Source: an uncultured Lachnospiraceae bacterium
Lineage (GTDB): Bacteria; Bacillota; Clostridia; Lachnospirales; Lachnospiraceae
Assembly: GCA_910578605.1 (NCBI GenBank)
Contig: CAJTQG010000050.1
Span: 1-20,008, forward strand
Direction: 5' to 3'
DNA length: 20,008 nucleotides
The position numbers and the translations under genes are program-made. The notes below the pieces were generated by a model. It worked only from the letters and a program-made list of their open reading frames with translations, had not been told where the DNA came from and made no database searches. Of this stretch, positions 7,192 to 15,604 are shown piece by piece. Positions within the stretch are counted from its first letter, which is position 1. The number at the start of each line of letters is the position of its first letter.

Positions 7192-8796
7192 ATGGGAAGA
7201 AGGCTGGGAATTTTTGTTCTGACAGGAGCATTTTGCATGATGGTCTGTTTTGGGTGCTCTAAGGGGGAGGAGAAGAGGGAGGAGGCAGTTTCCCAAGTAA
7301 GCTATGACAATGAAAGCAGTGATAAAACAGCCCAAAATATTTTGATGGCTATGCTTGGGGAAAATATAAGCCCCGACGGGATTTTATATGATGTGAAATT
7401 TCCTCTAATGGTGGACAATCAGGCAGTTCGTTTTCATGTAGAGGACAGCAATGCCATGAGTGCAAACGGAAAGCTGACAGGAAGCAACAATGCTACGGAG
7501 CAGGTTATCGTAACAGCAAAGACAAAGGAAAAGGAATACAAGTTTTGCCTGAAGGTAGTGTCAGGGGAGGAGAGGGAGGATGCCTTGATGGAGCAGGCAG
7601 CACAGCAGCTATTGCACAATACGGACAATGTTCGCGGCAATCTGAATTTGGTTGAAAAAACGGGAACTGGAGATGAGATTGGGGTGGAATGGAAGTCCGA
7701 TAAACCGGAAATAATTACGGACAAAGCCACTGGAAAACAGGGGGAAATACCAGCAGGTGTAGTCAACAGAGGGGAAAAGGATGAGGTTGTTATACTTCAC
7801 GCTGTTCTCACAAAGGGAGACAGAAAGCTGGAGAAGGATTTTTCACTGACTGTTAAGGCTAAGCCCCAGAAGAAAACGTATGACGCGTATGTCTATACAT
7901 ATTTTCGAGGCAACATTTACGGAACTGGGGAGAGCCAGCACATTCATATGGCAGTGAGCAAAGATGGATTTTTCTGGGATACCCTCAATGACAATGAACC
8001 TATTTTAAAGGCAACAGAGGGGACAAAAGGTGTGAGGGATTCCTTTTTGATTAGAAGTCCTCAGGGGGATCATTTTTACCTCATTGGAACGGACTTAGAT
8101 GCAAATGGGGGAGACTGGGGAAAGTATGGCAATAAAGGCAGCAAAAATATATGTGTGTGGGAGTCAGATGATTTAGTCAATTGGTCAGAGGAGAGACTGA
8201 TTGAAATTGCTCCTCAGGGAGCAGGCTGTATGTGGGCGCCGGAAGCTTTTTATGATAATACAACAGGTGAATATGTAGTATATTGGGCAAGTGGTATAGT
8301 GGGTGGAAACGGAAAGAAAATATACTATGCAAAGACAAGAGATTTTTATCATTTCAGTAAGCCCGAAATCTACAAGGATGTGGATGGACCTATCACCTAC
8401 ATAGATACCACAATGATAGAATATAAGAATATTTACTACCGTTTTACCAAAAATGAAAACGAGCTGAGTATATTAATGGAGACAAGCCATAAAGTATTAG
8501 GAGACTTCTCCTGTGTAAAGAAACAAATCGCATCGGAATTTGGAGTGGAGGGGCCAGCAATTTATCAAATTAACGGGCAGGAAAAATGGTGCCTGTACAT
8601 GGATGGCTATGCAGATCAAAATGCAGGAGTGGGGTATTTTCCATTGATTGCTGACAGTCTGGCGGATTTACAATCAGCAAATTTCCGCAGGCTAAAGAGG
8701 GATGAGTATCAATTGCCTGAGGGAGCAAAGCATGGTTCCTTTGTACCTATTACAAAGGAAGAGTATGAGGCATTGAAGGAGCAATATAAAAAATAG
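7192..8796 (+). CDS. Glycoside hydrolase family 43 lipoprotein with N-terminal Ig-like domain(s)
   Basis: This 534-residue secreted lipoprotein probably cleaves arabinose or xylose linkages in plant polysaccharide. I start at ATG 7192 because GGAGGAG (7178-7184) lies 7 bases upstream; the frame is open to a GTG at 7162 with no such site. The signal peptide ends in lipobox CFGC with C22. Residues about 40-225 hold two degenerate bacterial Ig-like (aBig-type) modules, one of them containing VRGNLNL and WKSDKPEII. The GH43 five-bladed propeller spans about 230-525: GVRDSF (D283, likely base), WAPE (E351), YIDTTM (D405, likely pKa modulator), VEGP (E453, likely acid) and a late HGSF histidine (H514). 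The usual RDP reads RDS here. Precise specificity (arabinofuranosidase, arabinanase or xylosidase) cannot be read from the sequence. GH51 follows after 75 bases. Confidence 0.88.
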   Translation: MGRRLGIFVLTGAFCMMVCFGCSKGEEKREEAVSQVSYDNESSDKTAQNILMAMLGENISPDGILYDVKFPLMVDNQAVRFHVEDSNAMSANGKLTGSNNATEQVIVTAKTKEKEYKFCLKVVSGEEREDALMEQAAQQLLHNTDNVRGNLNLVEKTGTGDEIGVEWKSDKPEIITDKATGKQGEIPAGVVNRGEKDEVVILHAVLTKGDRKLEKDFSLTVKAKPQKKTYDAYVYTYFRGNIYGTGESQHIHMAVSKDGFFWDTLNDNEPILKATEGTKGVRDSFLIRSPQGDHFYLIGTDLDANGGDWGKYGNKGSKNICVWESDDLVNWSEERLIEIAPQGAGCMWAPEAFYDNTTGEYVVYWASGIVGGNGKKIYYAKTRDFYHFSKPEIYKDVDGPITYIDTTMIEYKNIYYRFTKNENELSILMETSHKVLGDFSCVKKQIASEFGVEGPAIYQINGQEKWCLYMDGYADQNAGVGYFPLIADSLADLQSANFRRLKRDEYQLPEGAKHGSFVPITKEEYEALKEQYKK

Positions 8797-8843
8797 GGGT
8801 TACTATTTAGAGCCCCACTCGCAAAATCGCTGCAATGCAGCTT
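8796..8843 (+). repeat. Intergenic tandem hairpins with copy 1 of a 39-base repeat
   Basis: A 5-bp hairpin (8796-8800 with 8812-8816) begins in the GH43 stop codon. It is followed by a second, GCTGC-AAT-GCAGC (8829-8841). Bases 8805-8843 match 16284-16322 at 33 of 39 positions, and the core CGCAAAATCGCTGCAA is identical. No T-run follows, so this copy is unlikely to terminate transcription; it could adjust the GH43/GH51 ratio or mRNA stability. Confidence 0.6.
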
Positions 8844-8871
8844 ATCAAAATTAAAGGAGGCAGAGAGTAAT

Positions 8872-11568
8872 ATGAGTAAAAGAAGATATTGGATAGCAGC
8901 AGGGGTAACCCTTGCTATGCTGTTATCTTTTGGAGGATGTTCTTCCTCGTCGGATAAGAAGGAGGAGACAAGTGAGGTAAAACAGGCAACTGTGAGGACG
9001 CAGGGGAATGCAAAGAAAGAGGAGAGCAAACCTGGAACTGCAAAACTGTCGGTCAATGCCGACACGAAAGTTCTGGATAAAACCAACGATATCAGTGAGA
9101 TTTTATATGGTATATTTTTGGAGGATATTAATTTTGCCGTGGACGGAGGCCTGTATGCAGAGAAGGTGAAAAATCGTTCCTTTGAGTACGGCGGTTTGGC
9201 TACTAACAGTACGAAGCACGGCTGGAACACTACAGACAATCAAAACATTATATTTGATGTTATAGACGGGACTGCAGACAAAACCTATTTAAATGAAAAT
9301 AATACTCACTATGCCAAGGTGGAAAACAAGGGTAAGGAGCAGGGGGGAATTTCCAATACCGGATTTCTTGACGGTATTGCCATTGAAGAGAAAGCAAAAT
9401 ATAAATTTACCGGCTATTTCAAAGGCGCTTTGGGATATAAGGGAGGGGTGACGGTGAAGCTGGCATCCCAGGATGGCTCCACGGTGTATGGGGAAGGTAA
9501 GATTGACAGTATCACAGATAAGTGGCATAAGTATGAGCTGGAGCTTACGGCCAATAAGACAATCAATGCAGGTGTGAGATTATATGTGTACATAGACAAA
9601 GGAACAGTGGAGATGGATATGATTTCGCTGTTTCCAAAGGATACATACAAGGGAAGGGAAAATGGTCTGCGCAAGGATTTGTGCCAATATTTAGAAGACT
9701 TAAATCCAAAATTTCTTCGTTTTCCAGGAGGCTGCATTATAGAAGGGAAATCTATTGAGACAGCATATAGCTGGAAGGACTCTATCGGCAGCGGGCTGGA
9801 ATTTGAGGTGAATGGTAAAAAGACAGTGGGGGATGTGGCGGCAAGACCGCTGGGAACCAACCTTTGGGCAGATATGAACAAGGCAAGCTCCAACCCCTAT
9901 TACATGACATACGGCGTAGGCTTTTATGAATATTTCCTGCTGTGCGAGGATTTGGATTGTCTGCCTATCCCCATATTGAATGCGGGTATGAGCTGCCCTA
10001 TTCAAAGTCCTAATTATGCAGTTGTCAATTCCAGTACAGAGGAGTTTAAGCAATATATTCAGGATGCCCTGGATTTGGTAGAATTTTGTCGGGGTGATGA
10101 GAGCACAAAGTGGGGAAGTGTGAGAATTGCCATGGGACATAAAAAGCCGTTTCCTTTGAAATATGTAGGAATCGGCAATGAGCAGTGGCAGAGCGAATAT
10201 TATGAGCATTTCAATAAATTTAAGGAGGCATTTGCCAAGGCAGCAAAAGAGAAACCGGACTTGTATGGGGACATCGAATTGATTGTGGCAAATGGCCCTA
10301 ATTCTCCTGATACCTTTGCTTGGGACAGAATCAAGGCTTCAGGTGAAGGTGCAAAGTATGCAGGTATGGTAGATGAGCACTATTATCAGACACCATCTTG
10401 GTTTTTGAGCAATGTACATCGCTATGATACATATGAGAGGAACAGTGTGCCTGTATTTTTAGGAGAATATGCAGCGAAATCAAATAAGATGGAAGCAGCG
10501 TTAGCGGAGGCTGCCTACCTGACAGGGATTGAGGAAAATGCTGATATTGTAGAGATGGCGTGCTATGCTCCTCTGTTTGGAAATGAAACCCAAACCCAGT
10601 GGGTTCCGGATATGATTTGGTTTACCAACAATGAAGTTTATGGTTCTGCCAATTATTATGTTCAAAAATTGTTTATGAATCATGTAGGAAAACAAACTTT
10701 GAATTCAGAGCTGACAGTGGAAAAATCGGAAGATGGTTTGTCCGGCAAGGTTGGTGTGGGAACTTGGAGTACATCGGCAATATTTGATGATTTAAAGGTA
10801 GTGGACAATGATACAGGGGAAGAGTTGTTTGTAGATGAATTTTCCTCTGACAGTCTGGCATCCTACGAAAAACATGGGGGCAGCTTTTCGGTGGAGGATG
10901 GGAAGCTAGTACAGAAAAGTACGGGAGCGCCTCAGGATGAGAAGACGGGAGATGTTGTTTATATCGGTGATGAGAGCTGGAGCAACTATACCTATACTGT
11001 GAAGGCAACAAAGACAGGGGGAGCAGAGGGATTTCTGATTCCTATTGCAGTAAAGGGAGTGGATGACAACATTTTTTGGAATATCGGCGGCTGGGGAAAT
11101 ACTACCTCCTGTCTCCAGATTGTAAGCAACGGAAGTAAGGGAGACCAGGTAGAAGGCACAGTAAGAAATATTGAGTTGAAAAACAATACGGAGTATGAGC
11201 TTAAGGTGGTTGTAGAAAAGAGTAAAATTACATGCTATATGGGACAGGTAAAGATGATAGAGTATGAGTATGCAGGCAATGAAGGGATTTATCAAACAAG
11301 CAGCATTGCAGAAAATAAAGATATTATTATTAAGCTTGTAAATGTAACCGATAGGCAGATGGATACCAATATTGTCATTGACAATGCTGGTAATTTACAG
11401 CCAAAGGCTGCGGTATCCCAAATCAAAGCAGACAGTATGAATGTGTTTAATTCCAAGACAGTGAAGGATTTAATTAAAATTGAGGAATCGGAAACAGAAG
11501 TATCTGAAAACTTTACCTACTCGCTTCCTAAATTTTCAGTGACAGTGCTTACCATTCATCAAAAGTAG
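8872..11568 (+). CDS. GH51 alpha-L-arabinofuranosidase, surface lipoprotein with extra jelly-roll-like domain
   Basis: This 898-residue lipoprotein removes terminal arabinofuranose from arabinan, arabinoxylan or their oligosaccharides outside the cell. The signal peptide ends FGGC (C23), followed by a charged linker to about 58. GH51 begins with LYGIFLEDINFAVDGGLYAE (79-98), and a carbohydrate-binding-like beta module covers about 120-255. The barrel continues with KFLRFPGGCIIEG. The acid/base is E437 in GNEQW, H503 lies in DEHYY, and the nucleophile is E532 in LGEYA. After the barrel a beta domain begins near 600. It appears interrupted by about 175 residues (about 625-800: FDDLKVVD, VDEFSSDSL, NIFWNIGGWGN) resembling a concanavalin-like/DUF1080 domain. 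The standard C-terminal beta strands resume and end TVLTIHQK. The ATG is preceded by AAAGGAGG (8853-8860). Family confidence is high; substrate is inferred. Confidence 0.93.
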   Translation: MSKRRYWIAAGVTLAMLLSFGGCSSSSDKKEETSEVKQATVRTQGNAKKEESKPGTAKLSVNADTKVLDKTNDISEILYGIFLEDINFAVDGGLYAEKVKNRSFEYGGLATNSTKHGWNTTDNQNIIFDVIDGTADKTYLNENNTHYAKVENKGKEQGGISNTGFLDGIAIEEKAKYKFTGYFKGALGYKGGVTVKLASQDGSTVYGEGKIDSITDKWHKYELELTANKTINAGVRLYVYIDKGTVEMDMISLFPKDTYKGRENGLRKDLCQYLEDLNPKFLRFPGGCIIEGKSIETAYSWKDSIGSGLEFEVNGKKTVGDVAARPLGTNLWADMNKASSNPYYMTYGVGFYEYFLLCEDLDCLPIPILNAGMSCPIQSPNYAVVNSSTEEFKQYIQDALDLVEFCRGDESTKWGSVRIAMGHKKPFPLKYVGIGNEQWQSEYYEHFNKFKEAFAKAAKEKPDLYGDIELIVANGPNSPDTFAWDRIKASGEGAKYAGMVDEHYYQTPSWFLSNVHRYDTYERNSVPVFLGEYAAKSNKMEAALAEAAYLTGIEENADIVEMACYAPLFGNETQTQWVPDMIWFTNNEVYGSANYYVQKLFMNHVGKQTLNSELTVEKSEDGLSGKVGVGTWSTSAIFDDLKVVDNDTGEELFVDEFSSDSLASYEKHGGSFSVEDGKLVQKSTGAPQDEKTGDVVYIGDESWSNYTYTVKATKTGGAEGFLIPIAVKGVDDNIFWNIGGWGNTTSCLQIVSNGSKGDQVEGTVRNIELKNNTEYELKVVVEKSKITCYMGQVKMIEYEYAGNEGIYQTSSIAENKDIIIKLVNVTDRQMDTNIVIDNAGNLQPKAAVSQIKADSMNVFNSKTVKDLIKIEESETEVSENFTYSLPKFSVTVLTIHQK

Positions 11569-11654
11569 AAAAGTATATAAAAAAGTGAGATAATGAGATA
11601 ATATAAAAAGGGTAAAGATGATTTAAAAGATAGGGAAGTCAGCGTGAATGATGT

Positions 11655-11698
11655 AAAAGGAGTGTCTGTGTCGGCATAGCGATGCAGCCACTCCTTTT
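11655..11698 (+). terminator. Rho-independent terminator of the kinase-GH51 operon
   Basis: A 10-bp perfect stem, AAAAGGAGTG (11655-11664) with CACTCCTTTT (11689-11698), continues after one mismatch into an 8-bp inner stem containing two G-U pairs (11666-11673 with 11680-11687). The loop is GCATAG. The outer A/T arms give a terminal U-run, so it could act in both directions. Confidence 0.85.
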
Positions 11699-11871
11699 AT
11701 CACAATAAGTAAATTAAAAAAATATAACATATCTAAAAACAAATTTTTATAATATATACATATAAGTTTTATGATAATGTACATATTGCATAAAAAGTGC
11801 AGGGATAATAAAGCCTCTTTATAGAAGATAAATTACTTGCAAATTATTTTTTATGTTTTTAAACAAAAAAA

Positions 11872-11900
11872 TTGTGATTTTTGCATAAATATGTTATTAT
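11872..11900 (+). promoter_or_regulatory. Extended -10 promoter for the GGDEF-EAL-LamG gene
   Basis: TTGTGA (11872-11877), a 17-base spacer, then TGT-TATTAT (-10 at 11895-11900). The 14 bases AATATGTTATTATT (11888-11901) recur exactly at the rib operon promoter (14007-14020). The leader to the start codon is about 80 bases. Confidence 0.65.
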
Positions 11901-11989
11901 TGAATCAATCTAGATTTTAGTTTTTGTTTAGAGAAAATATCTTTATTATGGGTGTAGTAGTGTGATGAAAGATAAAATGGAGGAGAAAG

Positions 11990-13951
11990 ATGGAGTCAAA
12001 AGGCAATTACGAAAAGCTGGCTGTCACTGATTACTTAACAAAGCTTCCCAATAGGCGGGGATTGTATGAGTTTTATAGTACCTTGCAGCCCAATGAACGA
12101 ATCCATGTCATGTTTCTTGACATTGATAATTTTAAGAAGGTGAATGATACATATGGTCATCAGATGGGAGATGACCTGTTAGTTGCCGTTACCAAGAAGA
12201 TACAGGAAAAGGTAAATGGAGCCTTTGTGTCCCGTATGGGAGGGGACGAATTTGTGATTGTGATAACCGGCGACATAGATGAGAAGGAGGTATTAGAGAC
12301 AGCCAAGAGAATTTTAAATTCTGTCATAGAGTTAGATATTGTAGTGGATGTAAAGGCGGTAATTTCCTTAAGTATTGGTATTATTTTGAACCAAAATTCC
12401 AACAACAACCTGGATGATGTATTATTTAAATGTGATGCAGCTATGTATCAGGCTAAGAAAAATGGAAAAAACGGATATGTAACCTATGATACAATAGAGA
12501 AGGAATTAAATTTCAAGAAATCTGTGGAACTGGAGATGAAAGATGCGCTGAGAAATGGGGAATTTCAAGTGTATTTGCAGCCTCAGGTGAATATAATCAA
12601 TTCCAAGGTAGTAGGAGCGGAGGCGCTTGTTCGATGGAATCATCCAAAAGATGGGGTTCGTACTCCTAAGAAATTCCTGTATCTGCTGGAGGAAAACGGA
12701 TTTATAATAGAGATGGATATGAATGTGTTTGAGCAGGTGTGCAGACAGCGTCAGAAGTGGAAGGATACACCGTTTGGAACGATTCCTATAGGGGTCAATA
12801 TGTCAAAGCTTCATCTATATCAGCCTGACTTTGTAAAGGAACTGTTGGAGATTACAAGTAAGTATGATGTACAGCCTTCTGAGATTGTAATTGAGATTAC
12901 AGAAAATATGCATAAAGACAATGATGAGATGATGAGTACCATAGTGGAATTAAAAGAGGCCGGATTTGGAACTGCCATTGATGATTTTGGTTCTGGGTAT
13001 TCCACTCTTAGTCTGCTTCGCAATATAGATGTAGATCAATTAAAGTTGGATGAGGAGTTTATCAATACATGTAATAACGACCGAAAAAGTAAAGTAATTG
13101 TTAAAAATCTTATAACTATGGCAAAAGACTTGCATTTAGACATCATTGTAGAGGGTGTAATGAATAAAGCACAGGAAAGATTTTTGATTAACAGCGGATG
13201 TGATGTGGTGCAGGGTTATTACTATTCAAAGCCTCTCCCCATTGATGAGTTTGAAAAGTTTTTTGAACAGCATATGCAGAGAGAGGACCGGATTATTACA
13301 TATCATTTCAATGACAATCTATTGGATGAAAATGGAGAAAATGAAGGCAATATTGTTGGTGATGTGAAGTATGGCAAAGGCGTGCTGGAGGATGTGGGAA
13401 GTCTGCGTATTTCAGGCGGACTGCCAATGAAAAATATTGTTTATCTGCCAACAGATATATTAGGAAATGACAGCTTTACCATATCTATGTGGTTAAAGAC
13501 AGAAAACTTTAATAATTGGACCAGTGTTATGTTTGCCCAATCGGAAAACGGATTTTTAAGTATTATGCCTTATGCGTGGGAGAGAGTTCCAATGTTCCGT
13601 GTGAAGGATGACTGGGACGAGAACGGCTGGTATGACGTTTTGGGCAAAGAGATACAAGATAAGGAATGGGTTCACCTTTGTGTTACTTACAATTCCAAAA
13701 CTACATTGGCGCGGATTTTTCAAAATGGAGTGCTCACAGGCAAGAGAGACAATATGTTTCAGTTAAGTCATTATAAAATGATGGTTTTGGGCGGCGATTA
13801 TTTTCAAACAAGCTATGAAGGCTTAATTAGCGAGTTGTATATATGCAACTATGCAAAAACACAAGTCGAAGTCAAAGATATGTATGATTCCTACTTGAAT
13901 AATCCTAAGTTTTTAGGGATAAAACCAAGGGATTGGATGCTTAAGGCATAA
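11990..13951 (+). CDS. Bifunctional GGDEF-EAL protein with C-terminal LamG-like jelly roll
   Basis: This 653-residue protein is predicted to make and/or degrade cyclic di-GMP. The GGDEF domain (about 8-168) has an intact signature (GGDEF, 84-88), DIDNFKKVNDTYGH (44-57) and no RxxD inhibitory site just before the signature. The EAL domain (about 175-425) has EALVRW (E211), N270, E302, DDFGSG (331-336), K352 and E388, so metal and nucleotide binding look complete. The usual EGVE is EGVM (388-391) here. Residues about 433-637 form a LamG_3/concanavalin-like domain (FTISMWLKT, EWVHLCVTY, ARIFQNG, GGDYF, GLISELYI). There is no signal peptide, membrane helix or PAS domain, so the lectin-like module faces the cytoplasm and may be the sensor. 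The start has GGAGGA (11979-11984) upstream. It has its own promoter and appears to be a single-gene unit. Domain calls are firm; which activity dominates is not. Confidence 0.92.
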   Translation: MESKGNYEKLAVTDYLTKLPNRRGLYEFYSTLQPNERIHVMFLDIDNFKKVNDTYGHQMGDDLLVAVTKKIQEKVNGAFVSRMGGDEFVIVITGDIDEKEVLETAKRILNSVIELDIVVDVKAVISLSIGIILNQNSNNNLDDVLFKCDAAMYQAKKNGKNGYVTYDTIEKELNFKKSVELEMKDALRNGEFQVYLQPQVNIINSKVVGAEALVRWNHPKDGVRTPKKFLYLLEENGFIIEMDMNVFEQVCRQRQKWKDTPFGTIPIGVNMSKLHLYQPDFVKELLEITSKYDVQPSEIVIEITENMHKDNDEMMSTIVELKEAGFGTAIDDFGSGYSTLSLLRNIDVDQLKLDEEFINTCNNDRKSKVIVKNLITMAKDLHLDIIVEGVMNKAQERFLINSGCDVVQGYYYSKPLPIDEFEKFFEQHMQREDRIITYHFNDNLLDENGENEGNIVGDVKYGKGVLEDVGSLRISGGLPMKNIVYLPTDILGNDSFTISMWLKTENFNNWTSVMFAQSENGFLSIMPYAWERVPMFRVKDDWDENGWYDVLGKEIQDKEWVHLCVTYNSKTTLARIFQNGVLTGKRDNMFQLSHYKMMVLGGDYFQTSYEGLISELYICNYAKTQVEVKDMYDSYLNNPKFLGIKPRDWMLKA

Positions 13952-13990
13952 TATTTCAGCAATTATAAGCCTATTGTTTTAAATATCGTC

Positions 13991-14019
13991 TTGAATTGTA
14001 AAAGACAATATGTTATTAT
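13991..14019 (+). promoter_or_regulatory. Promoter of the riboflavin operon
   Basis: TTGAAT (13991-13996), a 17-base spacer, and TGT followed by TATTAT (14014-14019), an extended -10 promoter. Transcription would start near 14026, about 30 bases before the FMN riboswitch. Confidence 0.7.
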
Positions 14020-14055
14020 TTAATACAGTACATTTATATGTGATATATCAATGAA

Positions 14056-14181
14056 ATCTTTGGGGCAGGGTGCAATTCCCTACCGGCGGTGATGGAACAT
14101 AAGGTTCACAAGCCCGCGAGCCTAATGGCATGATATTGGTGAGAATCCAAAGCCGACAGTACAGTCTGGATGGAAAAAGAT
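14056..14181 (+). promoter_or_regulatory. FMN riboswitch (RFN element)
   Basis: Conserved RFN blocks are present in order: GGGGCAGGGTGCAATTCCC, TACCGGCGGTGATG, AGCCCGCGAGCC, CCGACAGTACAGTCTGGATG. The closing P1 helix is perfect: ATCTTT (14056-14061) with AAAGAT (14176-14181). It senses FMN and controls ribD and the genes behind it. Together with the intrinsic terminator 80 bases downstream, the layout indicates transcription attenuation: FMN bound favours termination. Confidence 0.97.
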
Positions 14182-14263
14182 GAAAGGGAAAAGAAACACT
14201 TTATGAATCTGCTGTTTATGAATTGTGCAACGTTCATTTGAGTGCATGGATTCTTCGTTTTAT

Positions 14264-14296
14264 AAAAGTCCTGAAGATGAAAACTTCAGGACTTTT
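14264..14296 (+). terminator. FMN-controlled intrinsic terminator in the rib leader
   Basis: A 13-bp stem, AAAAGTCCTGAAG (14264-14276) with CTTCAGGACTTTT (14284-14296), has a 7-base loop and a T-run. It lies between the riboswitch and ribD with no gene before it, so it is the expression platform and not the end of a transcript. Confidence 0.92.
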
Positions 14297-14396
14297 TATT
14301 GTGGGATTATGGATTTTTATACTTGAAAAAAGAATCATATAAATAAGTAAGTCGTTCAGGCGACTGTGTGGTTTGCGTTGAAAGGGATGAATAAAT

Positions 14397-15590
14397 TTGG
14401 AGAATTTAGAACAGAGAGAGATGTATATGAGACGGGCAATTGCACTGGCTTTATTGGGGAAAGGAAAAGTAAATCCCAATCCTATGGTAGGTGCCGTGAT
14501 TGTGAAGGAGGGGAGGGTGATTGCAGAGGGGTATCATCGCAGATACGGACAGCTTCATGCGGAGAGAGAGGCACTAGCCAATCTTACGGAAAGTGCGAAG
14601 GGTGCGCAGATGTATGTGACCTTAGAGCCATGCTGCCATTATGGCAAACAGCCTCCATGTACCAAGGCAATTATAGAGCATGGTATTTCTAAAGTTTATG
14701 TGGGCTCTCATGATCCCAACGAATTGGTGGCAGGGCAGGGAATAGGCCAGCTGCGGGAAGCTGGCATTGAGGTGGTCACAAATGTGCTCAGAAAAGAGTG
14801 CGATGCTATAAATCCTGTGTTTTTTCACTATATTACAACGAAGATGCCCTATGTGGTGATGAAATATGCACAGACATTAGATGGGAAGATTGCCACCTAT
14901 GCAGGTAATTCCAAATGGATAACAGGGGAGGAGGCTAGAGCAGATGTGCAGAAGCTTCGTAATTGGTTAAGTGGTATTATGGTTGGTGTGCAGACTGTGA
15001 TTGCCGATAATCCTATGTTAAACTGCAGAATGGAGGGGGGAGAAAATCCAGTGCGTATTATTTGCGACAGTCATCTGCGCATTCCCCCGGATTGTCAAAT
15101 TGTACAGACGGCAAAGGAAATTCCCACATGGATTGCTGTGTTAAAGCCCTCCAGGGAGATGAGGGATACATGGAATAATCAGAAAGAAAAGAGTATATGG
15201 GATGAAATAGATGATAGATTTGAAAATAGGATAGCAAAGCAGCACTGGTTGGAGGAAAAAGGGATACAATTCTTATATTGTAAGGAAAATCAGGGAAGAA
15301 TTGATTTAAAGGATTTAATGAGTCAATTAGCTGAGAGAAAGATAGATAGTGTACTGCTTGAGGGCGGCTCCACTTTAAATGAGAGTGCATTGCGCCAGGG
15401 AATTGTCAATCATATGTGTATTTATATGGCGCCTAAAATCTTTGGAGGAACAGGGGGTTATACACCAGTGGGGGGAAAAGGAGTAGAATTGGTGGAGGAT
15501 GCCTATAAGTTTGAGAATCTGAATATTTCTCAGATTGGGGAAGATGTTTTGCTGGAATATGATATATTAGATTGCTCTAGAAGAAAGTGA
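14397..15590 (+). CDS. ribD: Bifunctional RibD: pyrimidine deaminase / reductase
   Basis: RibD performs two riboflavin steps in the cytosol: deamination of the diaminopyrimidine product of GTP cyclohydrolase II, then NADPH-dependent reduction of the ribosyl side chain. The deaminase domain (about 8-150) has the zinc motif HAE (54-56) and PCCHYGKQPPC (78-88, C79 and C88). The reductase domain (about 151-397) has MKYAQTLDGKIA, SKWITGEEAR, VGVQTVIADNP and LLEGGSTLN, with a late KIFGGTG. The start is a TTG at 14397, with AAAGGGA (14381-14387) about 9 bases upstream; this gives the usual short lead before YMRRAIALA. An ATG at 14421 is the alternative. The 397 residues are a little longer than many RibD, owing to a charged insertion at about 251-290. 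It is the first gene of the operon. Confidence 0.95.
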   Translation: MENLEQREMYMRRAIALALLGKGKVNPNPMVGAVIVKEGRVIAEGYHRRYGQLHAEREALANLTESAKGAQMYVTLEPCCHYGKQPPCTKAIIEHGISKVYVGSHDPNELVAGQGIGQLREAGIEVVTNVLRKECDAINPVFFHYITTKMPYVVMKYAQTLDGKIATYAGNSKWITGEEARADVQKLRNWLSGIMVGVQTVIADNPMLNCRMEGGENPVRIICDSHLRIPPDCQIVQTAKEIPTWIAVLKPSREMRDTWNNQKEKSIWDEIDDRFENRIAKQHWLEEKGIQFLYCKENQGRIDLKDLMSQLAERKIDSVLLEGGSTLNESALRQGIVNHMCIYMAPKIFGGTGGYTPVGGKGVELVEDAYKFENLNISQIGEDVLLEYDILDCSRRK

Positions 15591-15604
15591 GGAGGGCAGG
15601 CAAA

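Larger units (their letters stand above)
11569..11989. other. Gene-free spacer between GH51 and the GGDEF-EAL gene
   Basis: This 421-base, strongly AT-rich spacer holds the operon terminator (11655-11698) and the promoter of the next gene (11872-11900), and no convincing ORF. I looked for a c-di-GMP riboswitch upstream of the GGDEF-EAL gene and found no GACGCAAAGC-type core. Confidence 0.7.
13952..14396. other. rib operon leader region
   Basis: These 445 bases contain no gene. They hold the rib promoter (13991-14019), the FMN riboswitch (14056-14181), the regulated terminator (14264-14296) and the ribD Shine-Dalgarno. A small hairpin, GTCTT/AAGAC (13988-13992 with 14002-14006), overlaps the promoter. 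It may be a weak terminator for the preceding gene, but no T-run follows. Confidence 0.75.

Noticed and set aside
8709..9239. 176-codon antisense frame over the GH43/GH51 junction
   Set aside because: Spans two recognised genes in opposite sense, has no ribosome site and no recognisable domain.
9414..10209. Two overlapping antisense frames (159 and 169 codons) inside GH51
   Set aside because: Both are shadows of the GH51 coding frame, which carries intact catalytic motifs throughout.
11699..11989. Possible c-di-GMP riboswitch before the GGDEF-EAL gene
   Set aside because: No GGCAAAC or GACGCAAAGC core and no P2-like helix; only a promoter and an AT-rich leader are visible.
14366..14692. 108-codon plus-strand frame overlapping the start of ribD
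   Set aside because: Cys/Gly/Arg-rich out-of-frame reading of ribD, which matches its family from end to end.
15587..15604. GTG at 15587 as the ribE start
   Set aside because: It overlaps the ribD stop and adds six residues absent from the canonical MFTGII start; the GTG at 15605 has the proper GGAGG spacing.
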